From Haemonchus contortus (lineage: Eukaryota; Nematoda; Chromadorea; Rhabditida; Trichostrongylidae): DNA of 64,000 bases. Position 1 is the stretch's first letter. Every line of letters starts with the position of its first letter. Below the pieces are notes generated by a model. That model was not told the origin of the DNA, searched no databases, and saw only the letters and a list, made by a program, of their open reading frames with translations. A program made the translations under genes and the position numbers. Of the stretch, positions 24,701 through 36,700 are shown in pieces. Where the stretch lies: positions 48,662,501 through 48,726,500 of the forward strand of contig LS997565.1 in assembly GCA_000469685.2 (NCBI GenBank), read 5' to 3'.

Positions 24701-27700
24701 ACCGTAGCCGCAACAACTAGTGCTATGGATCTGGAGTCACTTTTCACGACAACAACAAGCACCGGGTCTACCACTGACCCAATGGCAAACTTTATGCTCC
24801 TACTCAAACAGACCGTCCCAATTTTACCGTATATACCCATACTTGTAAAGAGCCTTCAAGCTGATGCACCGGCTACAAATGTGAACGGGGGAGTATTCGA
24901 ACAAGCATATTCCATGCCGAATAATCAAGCCCCTGGAGCATCACAAGACCTTCGTCGATCTCCGCCAGTGGTTGCATCCCACTTTTACAACACAGACCCA
25001 GTGTCTCCGCTACCACCGCTACCTAACGAGCCTGAGCCGAGCTTAGTGGAACTCGCGAAGAAGTTCGGCCTACTTGGGGACGATGATTTGCCCACAACTA
25101 TTTCTCCCCCCGTTTTCAGCCTAGGAGCCCCAACCGAAACAATAACAGTCACTTCGGTGAGGAACGTTTTCGGGATGGCGATGACGACGGAAAAGTCTGA
25201 AACGTTACCAACTATTTACCCACCAAAACTGGTAAATATGAATACAGCCAAATTAAAAAAGTCGATACCCTACACGAGTTCGCAAAAGCCTGAGGGAAAG
25301 CACCCAGAGAACCTTCAAGAACTGTATAAGAAACGTCGTAAGGGGATGGTGAGAGAGAGGATTATCACCACTTCCACCACCACCACCACCACCACTACCC
25401 AGGAACCATCCAAGGAACTGGTGATCTTTAAAAAACCCACTCGAATGGAATCCGAAGTGGCCAATCAACTAACAGAACTGACAAAATACCTTCCAAGTGG
25501 AGCTGTCGACGATCTGAAACTTCTGAGGGAAATTCCAGATATTGAAGGCCTCACTCGAGGGATGGACTTGTCTCTGGTGTCTAAACCGGGAGGTTTCGCA
25601 AAACTGAAGAAGCAATTCGTGGAACGGTTGATGCGACGGACGATCGGATTACCAGTTGAGGATCCCACCCACTCAATGCCTCCACCAATTCTACCCATTC
25701 GAATCACCCACAAAACAGTGCGAGGACGATCACGTAAATTAGCAAAAAGAATACGAAAAAATAGAGTATAAATGAATAAATCTATTATATCGTGTTTTAT
25801 TGTGATTGGAATTATTGGGTATTTTCCCGGAACGTTTATCTACAACTGTGAAATTTGATTAGTATGAGAATGGATTCAGAAATTTCGAACAACGGAGCAG
25901 AACAAAGTGCTGGCGGAAGTTTTGCTACAGAAGACGTCACACCCTCGAGGCTTGTGGACTTCAGTGAAGGAAACGGTTAGTGGAATGAAAATCTTTCCTA
26001 CAGAGACCTCGCATCCCTAATTAACGATTTCGGGATGCGCCAGACATACGAGTTATGTCCGAATTTCGAAGCCCATTTGAATCGTTTAAAAATGAAAGTT
26101 TTCGGAGCCTCTTAATGCACAAGTGGTAATTTATATTTCCCCAGACGAGTTTGGGAATGGAAATACGGGTTCGTTGCCTTCGAAAAAGAGTAAAGCCACG
26201 ATACCCTTGTTAGTAGAATAATTACGAGGGAGAGCCGCTGAACGCTCTTGAAAGTGCGTCAAGAAGACCCTTTTGATGTCTCCATCCACTCAAATAGACC
26301 TTTTTCTATTCACACCCCTATTACCTTTTTTCTACAATAGGAGAGAATCGTTCGAAAATTTTTCTTAGAGCCTCATCCAGTACTCTCTCATTTGCAGATG
26401 TGGAGTTTACTCCTTTTGGAAGCGAATGGAGAGCCTCTCCAACTCATAGGCCGACGCAGCGAGCGCTCAACTTTGCCGCTCCGACAGCAGGCCGTGTGTA
26501 TTCAGATGAACAGAGTTCACCTCGGATTGGAGCCGCTTTCACACCACTATGTCCACTAATCGACTGCACTTTCGACGACAATGTGAGTGATGCATTGGGC
26601 CTGGGCAAAAAATACGAATAGAGCTTCCCTACGCCTTACTCCTGCACGGGAAGTTGAGAACATTGTCACCCACACGTCTATGAGGTTTACTACTTCGGAT
26701 GATTTCTATTAAATTGCACATGCAATTTATGAGTCATTCTTACTGCAAAACGGCAGTACAAAGTACATCGCCATGACAGGGAACGATCTTCGAAAAAACC
26801 CCTGCCAGCTTATTTCCTTTTCTGAATCGCTATCGCTACCACCCTTATTAGATCAAGCTCTATTGTGGAAACTGATTTATTTAAAAATACTCTCACGGTA
26901 AAACCTATTCACCAGACGTACTGCAACTATGTGACCAGTATCAGCGAACAGGACCAAGTGAATGCATCTCTTCGAGAATGGTCGATATCTTCAGGGGCTG
27001 TTCTGAACTCGCTCACCGGAGTACCTCACGATCTAACTAAAAGTCAGTTGAAATGTCACCCCAAAGTTTTGCCACATGAAGTACCTTTTACAGCAGGCAC
27101 ATTCATCTACGCTGGTGGCACAACCGTCTCTCCAGAAGACACATTCATCCTCTCTTCCAAGGTTCCCGTGGAGCTGAAGGAACCTGCTCGTCTTGACTTC
27201 TTTGTCTATCAAGCAGGTAGTAGCCTTATGAACGTAGGTCCAAAAAATAGAATAATTCATTTTAGGAATAAAAGGACGCCTACAGGTGTGCCTCAATACT
27301 GTGAGTAACTGTGCACTCAACATAAAAGGAAGCACCATAGACAATAAGGCCCGAAAGTGGAAGAACTATCATGTTCCGCTATCGACATCTACACATGCGG
27401 TGAGTTTATATCGAGACCTGCCCTCAGGAAGTACCGTCTAAAGTCCGTTTCAGGAATCTAAAGCCCTGAATAAGTTTGGCGCTACAGAGTTTCCCGACGT
27501 TGCACTTCAATAACGCTTACTAGTCCTAGTCCAGCTCAAGAATCTTGAGCCAAGTCAATGTTTGATTCCTGTATGAATGCAATTTCGAAGGACTTGATCT
27601 CAAAGGGCTCGAAATAAGGAATTTGTCCGCACCCAGCCTTCGGGATATTCAAAATATTAGGATATTCGGTACAACTCGAATCAAAGCTACTGACAATGAG

Positions 27701-30700
27701 GCATACGAAAACAGGGTATTGGTTAGAGGCCAAATCCGCCTCAATACTTTTGGACACCCTTTCCGAATCAAAGAACTGTTTTGGACATGTGACATCCTAA
27801 GGGCCCACAGACACGTCCCAATAGGCGACCTCGCGAAGCATTGTTACTCTTCTATACAACCAGATAGGTCCAGCGCTAATCACCCTTACCGCAGTGGGGT
27901 CGCGCTGAGCTGACCGATCTCTATGAGTAACAACAACTTTACTTCATACTTCTTCTTCTCACCCTTCCAAACAAAATATAAATTCACGATTATTCAGATC
28001 CACTTCGTAGCTGACGAACTGCAAGATAATTATGTCATCGGGCTGGATCATATTCAGCTGCTTAACAAATATGGAATGGCCGCACAGCTTTGCAACTGAT
28101 ACTGACTCCATATCACCTCAGAAATACCTCGTCAAGAATGTTATATCCCTCACCGACACGTGTCCATGTAAGCTTTATGAGATGAAACTGCAATACGTTC
28201 CAATTTGGGTTATACTGCAATAAATTATGTCGTTAGATAATTGACTGAATTGCATTACACTTCGACATCCGCTGCGCGACCGCGCCCTTACATTGCACAT
28301 ATTATGGATGATCGATTATGTGGTTAATTAAGCCTTTATCAAATCTTTCCAGCCGTGTACAGCCTACTCATGACAGAATATGCACTTTCAGACCTAAATC
28401 GGCAATTCTGGTTAAAATACCAAGTCAGTCAGAGCTATCGTAACCAACCACTTCATAGGCAGCCTTTTCCGATAGCTTCCTGGAATAACCCACCAAATGC
28501 AAGTAACCTCAGAAGCGATGATGCATCTGACTTCAAGCCGCCGCCTTTGTTTCTATCTACATCACATTCCTTACCCTAACCCAGTCAACAAGTCTCAGAG
28601 GGAGTCGATAGGTTGGCAGGTGGGAAGCGAGGCGGCTATTCACATCTAGGATAGTCACCTACCTAGTTCTATCTTTCAGGAAACCTCGTTTTCTCCCACT
28701 CCATCCACACTAACATCAATGTAGTTCAGCGGTTATTTAGCGAAAAATTTTAGATTAATAAGAGGTAAATAGTGGAAAAAGAACGAGCACGACGTCTCCA
28801 AGAAACGCAGCCAAAAATGATTACCTTAGCCGAGGTATTTCCCTGGTCTTCGCCTCGTTCAGCACATCGGCGACATCAATTTTCAGTAACTTCTTGCTAA
28901 CACCGATCAGTGACTTCGGTGATAAGTCGTTGACCATACGAAATGACCGCTGTCCATTTTGCCCACTTGGGCTCAGAGGTGCAACTGCTTCAATGCCCCA
29001 CTTAGTCAGACCTTCGAGGACGCATGACTCTTCCAGCCAGTCTTGTTCCTACAAACAGCCACGGAGAGGGTATTGCAAAGGCGTTAAGGCGAACAGACAG
29101 GACATAGGAAAGTCACCTCTTTGGGAAGACGCAGAAATTCGTCTGCCCTTCGTTTCTGTTCATCAACATTCGAGTCCTGCTCCCAACAGGGAACCATCAC
29201 TTGGAATGTCCGTTTTCCTTCCCCTTGCATTTCCTGAAACCTCCTCAACGGTTCGTTACACTTCCTAGAGCCCGACCCAACAGATCCCTTACCTTCACAA
29301 GTAACACCAGCTGATTTTGAAGATTATGATGGGCGCTCGATACCAGCAAAACTCGTCCACACTTGAGACGTTTATCCATGGTTAATTCAGCTGCAAAACG
29401 TCAGCTAGTACTTGTTTGTTTCAAAAAATGAAGAAAAGTTCAACTAAGCTGTGAAAAATCAATCGCAGGAAAAAGTATAAGGGATGCTTACAAGCTAATC
29501 GCTGCCATAGCTCGGACTTCCTTTCGATGAAATTCACTAGAACATCGTGGTACTGTCTGAGTGGACTCACTTTTGCCTCCCCTGGGTCACACATCTGACA
29601 CTCGATCTTAGGCAATGCAGATAACTCTTTCTGAGCCTAAAAATATTTACAATGTTTATCACACCTTCACAGGATGGCATATACTTCGAGGGGCGGATTT
29701 CTACAACTGTAGGCGGGCTACAACTGTGGGCGGAATTTAGGTCAAACCTGAACTGATGTGGTCGACCTTGACCTAGAGATCAGAGCGTAAATGCGGGTAC
29801 TGGTATTGAGAACAAAGCAAAGTTTTTACCGGGTCAATTTTTTGAAATAATCCGTTCTCGACTACAGCAGAGCTGGAAAAAGGGACTTGGTACATCGCTG
29901 GAAGGCCGATTCCAATCAACTTACCAGCAACCAACCCTGTAGAGCCCATGCTTGCAACCTAAGCTATAGTGTATCCGGTATGGCCCAAGATATGTGTCGA
30001 ATCCTGACTCAAGTTCAATAATTGAGCTTAAATAGTGCTGAATGTACCTTTTCAAGGTTGCTTTTCCTTTTCGGTCCTTCTCGAAGCGATGCACTTTCTA
30101 CGAATGACCTCTGCAACATATCTTCCACCCGCAAATGCTCGACTCGCAGCAAATTCAACAACATGGAGTATGTCACACGAAACTGCGAAACAAGTGGAGC
30201 TGCTTTGCCCTGAAAGACGAGGGCTGAAGATGAGAATTCAGAGGTCCATTCACAAAATAAAAAGGCTGCAAATCGCAGAGCTGTGACATCACCGTACTAA
30301 AACAGACTAAGCAATTTCGGACACATTTACCTGAGCACAATGAACTTCATCTGAAGATCCTACGGATACTGGGCAAAGTTACAAATCCCTTTTAACCCTC
30401 TCCCTCTCCCGAAAAAAAGTGCGGCTGATATTTCACAGAAGTCTCAAATGCTCTTCGAACTAACCATCATAATCAGCTGCAGTTGGCCTGGTTCGACCAA
30501 CTTAGGCTGTTTACAAAGAACTATGACAGTTCCAGTGGTGTCGAGACCACGTCGACCTGCTCTGCCAGCCATCTAAAAGATTATTTGAAATTGTATTAAT
30601 AAAATGCCTGCATTCAAACGTGAGAGGTGAATTACCTGGATATATTCCGCAGCATTCAGTGTTCTGAGTTCCATGCCATCGTGCTTCTGAATGCTGTCAA

Positions 30701-33700
30701 AGACGACAGTTCGTGCTGGCATGTTAACACCCATCGCAAAAGTCTCGGTGGCAAACAGAATCTGACAACAAACGAGTAATTCAATTTGCGATGGCATCAG
30801 AAAAAAAAATCCGAAAGCAATTATTTGAACTCGTATGACCAAGATGTACCTTGACGTATCCTTTCTGAAAGAGCAGTTCCACGACTTCTTTGAGAATTGG
30901 AAGTATTCCACTGTGGTGTACGGCAAATCCACGCAAGCACAGCTCCTTCATTAGATGCACCTTAATTCATGAAGTCTTACTGAATTGTGAGTAAGGTGCA
31001 CTTGGAGGAGCTTGAGCAGGCGTTCCCGGAGCTATTTGGAATTATTCACCTTGAAGGAGCTGTTCATGTCAACTGGCAAACCGCTTCGGTACCACTTATA
31101 TACTTTGTTTACCTTAAGATCCATACCCCTGGATCAACCCTCACACGCCCTGAGTCGATTAATTGGTATCAGACTCATTTTCGGAGTTGAACACACTAAT
31201 TTGTGCATCCACTGACCCCCATTAGCCATTTTTCAGGCCATATACGCATTCAAACGCCAGTGCCACTATGAAAAGAAATTCAGTGCGTGGCGCATCTCGA
31301 AAAACTCCAAAATTCCACCGCTCAACATCACTGCATTCACCATTGGGCACACCGAGGAATGAACCGAGAGCTGTCGCTTGACATAAGTGCCTGTTTCATC
31401 ATCTCCCATCGGGTCTCCTCCCATACCTGAGGAAGCATCTTGTCCGAACCCTTCAGACGATTGATGCATTGAGTGAAGAACGTAAGAATGTGAGACTTTT
31501 CCACCTCTGTCGTAAGATCCATCGAAGTTAACAGTTGAGCGTTATCGTCACACCTAAAATACGAACATGAAAGAGATATGCGTAATTTTGAATGAATGTT
31601 CCCATACTTTGGCCCGCCCATACACATGTGGAATTAGCCACAGAAAAGCAACGATTTTTAGCGCGTTAAATCAATACCTATTCCAGAGCACAGGCCTATG
31701 CAACTTGTGTTTTTTGTCACATCGTCATTCATAAATGCAGATCGTTTATGTGGCTTCTGCTAGTCATACGTCCTTCAACTACTTTACTTGCAAAGAAAAA
31801 ATAAATAAAAACGAGAAACTTCAAAAAAAATCGCCTTTTTCGTGAGAACACAAAAACGACCATTGGCAATTGCTCATTGGTGCGCAGGAAATCAATCAGA
31901 CTTATATAGACATTCTTATCGTTCTTCCCAGTTGGTTTTCCCGTGAAGCCACCGGTATTAGCGCCTGGAACATTTTGATGCTTTAGTGGGAACAGAGGTT
32001 AAATATCATTAAAGAATCGCCTTGTACGCCAGGTACGCACTATGACCGCCGCGAGCTTGTCCGCCGCGTGCTTGTCCACCACGCCCTCTGTTGGCACCAT
32101 CTCCACGATCCTGTCCTCCACCTTGTCTAGCTTGATTGGCAGGTGGGTCGCGCTTATTTGCCTAGAAATATGCACAGCTGAAAAGAGAAAAACAAAGTAC
32201 AGGGAAGAGAAAGCTACCTTTGTTTCTGCCGCCTTTCTATATCCGATTTCTTGCCAGTTACCGTTCATGTCAACAATTTTGAACAGATCTTTCTTCGTTT
32301 TACCATCCTGCCCCGTGTAGAGGTAATGTTCCAAGGGCACCGGACGTTTCAACGTTGAAACCACATTAATTTTTCGGTTTTTAATACGTCTGTAAAACAA
32401 GCAGCAAACCTCTAGTCGACTTTAAAAATACCTCCGCCGCCCACAATGAGTGGAGTAACCTACCCAACCCAGTCAGCGAATTCAATACAGTTTGGGACCG
32501 TGGCTGACAGCATCACGATCTTCACGTGGGAAGGAAGCATTATAAGTACCTGAAAGGATTACGAGTGCCACTGAGGTACTAAAGTGTTCCTTTGTGACCT
32601 CAGAGGGTTTGACAATTTACATACCTCTTCCCAAACATGCCCTCTTTCGGCGTTGTTGATATAATGAACTTCATCAAATACTACCCACTCCAAATCCCGG
32701 ACCACCTCGGATCCGTTATAAAGCATCGATCTGAAGATAAAAGGTTTTAGTCATCGATTCAACTTCAGAAGAGGGGCAGAGAGGTAATGATTTCTTCTCA
32801 TATGCGCTTGGCTCAGTTCTGCATAAAGGAGACCAATGCGAGTTGAGCTGTCTTCATCGGCTTCCTTACATACCTTAAATCACCTATCAACTAGAATGGA
32901 TTCTGAGAAAAGGCTTTTCCAAACAACGGCTTCTAAGGGGTCTGGAGGAAACTGATGATGATAGTTTAAGTCGCGTTCGCCAGCTTTATGCAGAACGTTT
33001 CTCACAAGGTTGACGAGTTGTGGGTAAAACATTGGCTTTGTTTGCAGACTATTTTCCTTTTATTTGATTTTGCCGAGAGCAATCGACCAGCCCCCGCTAC
33101 TTCCAATTTTCACCTGACAATCATACTATGGTGTTTGTCGTGGCTTCCGCCCGACTTGCTAAAGGGCCACGCCTTAGGGCGCGCGGGGTCGCGGCACGCA
33201 CAGTGTATCGGCGCCTCCGCGTCGGCTATACTCGACGCGTGCTCTGGCCTAAATCCATCCGGCAGTGTGTCTGCATTATTCATCGTATCCGGCCGCTACT
33301 GCCCGTCGTCCTGCCGTTGTACCCGCATGGAAGTGTGATGCAATCCGATTGAATACGTAGTGATCGACTCGAGCATGGAAGCCCGAAAGCGCCGAGGGGG
33401 AACGTGCGATTCGTGCGATTCTGGGTGCGCGCGGCAAATTGTGCGGCGAAATTCGCGACGATTTAAACGAGTCCTGCGCCTATTATTGGGGCACAAACTT
33501 GAATTTGGGTACCTTAGTAGGGTCGGACAATCCTACTAATCTACTTAACTTCAAATTCGGGCCCCAATGATAAACGCTGCAGTCGTTCAAATCGCACCGA
33601 ATTTCGCCGCGCAATTTGCTGCGCGCACCCAGAATCGCACGAATCGCACCAGACCCGGCGCCGAGCGGTCCCAAGTCACGTGTATTTCCTTCTTACCATT

Positions 33701-36700
33701 TCCTCCCTTTGAAGTATTATTACTCTTTTTATTAGCGTACCCATGGAGGACTGCGATTAGCGATTAATATTGTGTTGGTTGTTTAATATCGTAGACGGTT
33801 ACGTCGTGAAGGTTATATTTAGTGTGATTGTTGAAGTTGGGCTGCGCGTAGGCTATTCCGTGTTGTAGGACGTAGCATGTGAAGGGTGAAAGTTGGAGTG
33901 CAGGACCAGCGTAGGGGCTGCAAGGGCCACAGTAACATCCCGCATGGCAAATGAGGCGAGCGAGCGCAGAGTAAGACCGTGATCAGGCATTCACGCCAAC
34001 GGTGACGCCGATCCTAAGCGGCGATCCCCGATGCCAACGTAAAGCGTGGAGCAAGGCGTCAGCCCCGGCGCGACAGTGTTCATAGTTTATAATTCAGATT
34101 TCCAGAGTGATTACCTCAAAATTTCTGTGGTCATTATAAGGCAGAAAGCATCAGGAAACAGTTGAATATCACCCGTAACAAGTCCAACATCTGTGAACAT
34201 CATCTTGAAATCTCGAAATTTCTGATTTGATAAAGCCTTTATCGGAGAGGTATAAATGGCCCTGAAATAAAATTCTTGATAAACCAAACAATAAAAACAA
34301 TTGGGGAACAGGATTTAATCAAATTGAAGAATCCGAAATCCCAATTTCTCTCCAAACAAAGAAATTATGGATTTTTTCAGTCCAGTTTAGCTGTACTAGT
34401 TGTACCTAATTTAACCCTTATAATGAGAATTTACAAATCCAAAGACTAGCACAAACCGAGTTTTGTGATGCTCACAGAGAGCCACTGCATATTCAGCTAC
34501 TACTGTCTTTCCGGCGGACGTATGAGCAGCAACAAAAACCGATTCTCCTTTTTCCATGCAAACAACTGCAGCCTGTTGAAACCCATCCAATTCGAAGGGA
34601 TACTAAAATTAATATTCGTGGAGGACGTGGCATGCAAAGAATTTCGCTGTGGCACCACTATTTTAGTTAAGTAGAAGTCATCAAACGATATCAGATGGTA
34701 CCTTTTTAGCCATAATTGACTTGAACGCTTTGTACTCAGCAGAACACGATTCAGGATCGAGTTGCTTCGCATAGGCATAACGTTCAGGAGGTATCAAAGG
34801 TGTGGCAGGCTTTGGAAGTTCTTTTTCCAGAGCAGCCTTAAACAAAACCATTGAGAAACAACAAGGATTGATAAGATCCCACTTTTTTCATAACTGATTT
34901 ATATTAATTGGGTGGAGTCACCGAAAATTGAACTGAGTCAATCCCATCTTGAGGGTGCGCCCCTTCATCCGACTTAAATTAAAATCGTAGTGGCCAATTG
35001 GATGCGTATGTGGCCTATGCATTGACTTGCGGTGGTCAGCTGATGCACATCCCAGTGCTTTTCCTGGTACCAATCAACCGTTCCCAAAGGGATGCATGGC
35101 TTCCAGGCGGATATCGAGCCGGAATTTGAACACGTGACCATGCCGGTGTGATAGCACACCGCTTGCCACCACATCATTTCAGTCCGAAAAGTGGGTCAAC
35201 CACAGAAAAGCGTCTGGAAAGGAGCGTCATAGGGCTTGTTGTAACAAGTATGAAGCTCGTGAAGAGGTTGATCCACTGGTTTTCACTGAGCGAGCATCAA
35301 GTGTGTCCTGCGTTAAAAATTTCTAGGTTTTGTCGGATCCAAGGAATCGAAGAAAAGCTTTTCTTAAGTAAAAAGGCATTCTCAAAGATTGTGTAATTGA
35401 ACTTCGTAATGATTCATAAATTGCATTACTCCTAATGAAAGAAGAACGCAATCATTCATAGAAGATCTCATCGCCATCCTCCCAAACTTCAGAATACCAA
35501 TCACTGAGGCATATGTTCGCACTTTTCTTTATTCGTGAATAGATTCTTGAAAAGTATGAGAGCTGTAGGGAGTTATAATGATCGGACATGTCAAGCTTAA
35601 ATGACAATCTGTTGATATATGTATTCATCTGCATTTTTAGGCATCTAAACCTGATGATACAGCGAGAAGACAGCTGTATCGAGGAAGAAAATAGGCTAAT
35701 TACAGCAACAACTAGAGGGCCCTAAAAGCGCTCTAATAGTCGGCTGGGCCATCGCAACCTATTATGAAGACTACACAAGCCTTCAATACCTCACAACGTT
35801 TATGAACGAAAATCGAATGCGTGGGCTCCCAAAACGGGAATGATCAACGTCTAAGGACTTTGTTTCCAGACTCATCATACTCATTCGATAAATACCTCTA
35901 CATCCTTCATCACGGGAGAATCTTGTTCTCTCTGATCGCCAGGCGGCTTAGTTTTGTCTTCACGCTTGTTCTCTTTTTCATTTTCCTTCTCTTCGACATG
36001 ACTTTCTGTTGGTACTATCAATGGAGCGCCTGCAAGACTACTTTAATAGCTCGCCACACCTAACCTCGTGTCAGAAGTACGAGTACTACCTCCACCAACA
36101 AAGTCCATGAGATCGAACAAGTCAGCTGAGTCAAAATTGATTTCTCCTTGTTTCGCTAAACCGTCACTGATAGGTGTTGGTTCTTTGTTTTCTTGCGATT
36201 TCGTGGGTAGAACCAGGTCCAACCCTCTCTTCATACCAGGTGCGCATACAAGTAGATCTAAAGTGTTTACATGAATTACCGTTTGGGCCTAAAGTAGTCA
36301 AAACCAACCTTCACGACGGAAAAATGCGTTCTCGTCACATTCAGTGTTTTCTTCGCTACCCGTAAATGCCATAACATTGCCAAAGGCACTGTCGAAACCA
36401 CCTGGAAGTAATTTGATAGAAAAAAAAAGTTAGTAAGTAGATTATCTGCTTCCGTTAAACGCGACAATTCCTTACCTGGATAAAAAGGCACATTACTAGA
36501 GGAACCCTTGATGCTGGTGGTATCGCTGGCAGGCGACCTGAAAACCACTAACGATGATACCGAAAAGAACCGTGATCGGAGAGGACTAGAAGTCAAACCT
36601 ATTCAAAGACATCGACACTGTTGAGGTACCAAACTCGTCTGCATCCCGGACATACTCGACAACATCGCTAAACCTCCCTTCTGAATCGATCAGAGGACAG

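Noticed and set aside
24406..24840. 144-codon minus-strand open frame (Val/Ser-rich)
   Set aside because: It is the antisense of the Thr/Pro-rich coding exon of the MAM gene; repetitive ACC/ACA codons keep the opposite strand open.
27623..27913. 96-codon open frame inside the last intron of the second MAM gene
   Set aside because: The MAM domain joins without a gap across this intron (STHA|IHFVAD), so no extra exon is needed, and the frame resembles nothing.
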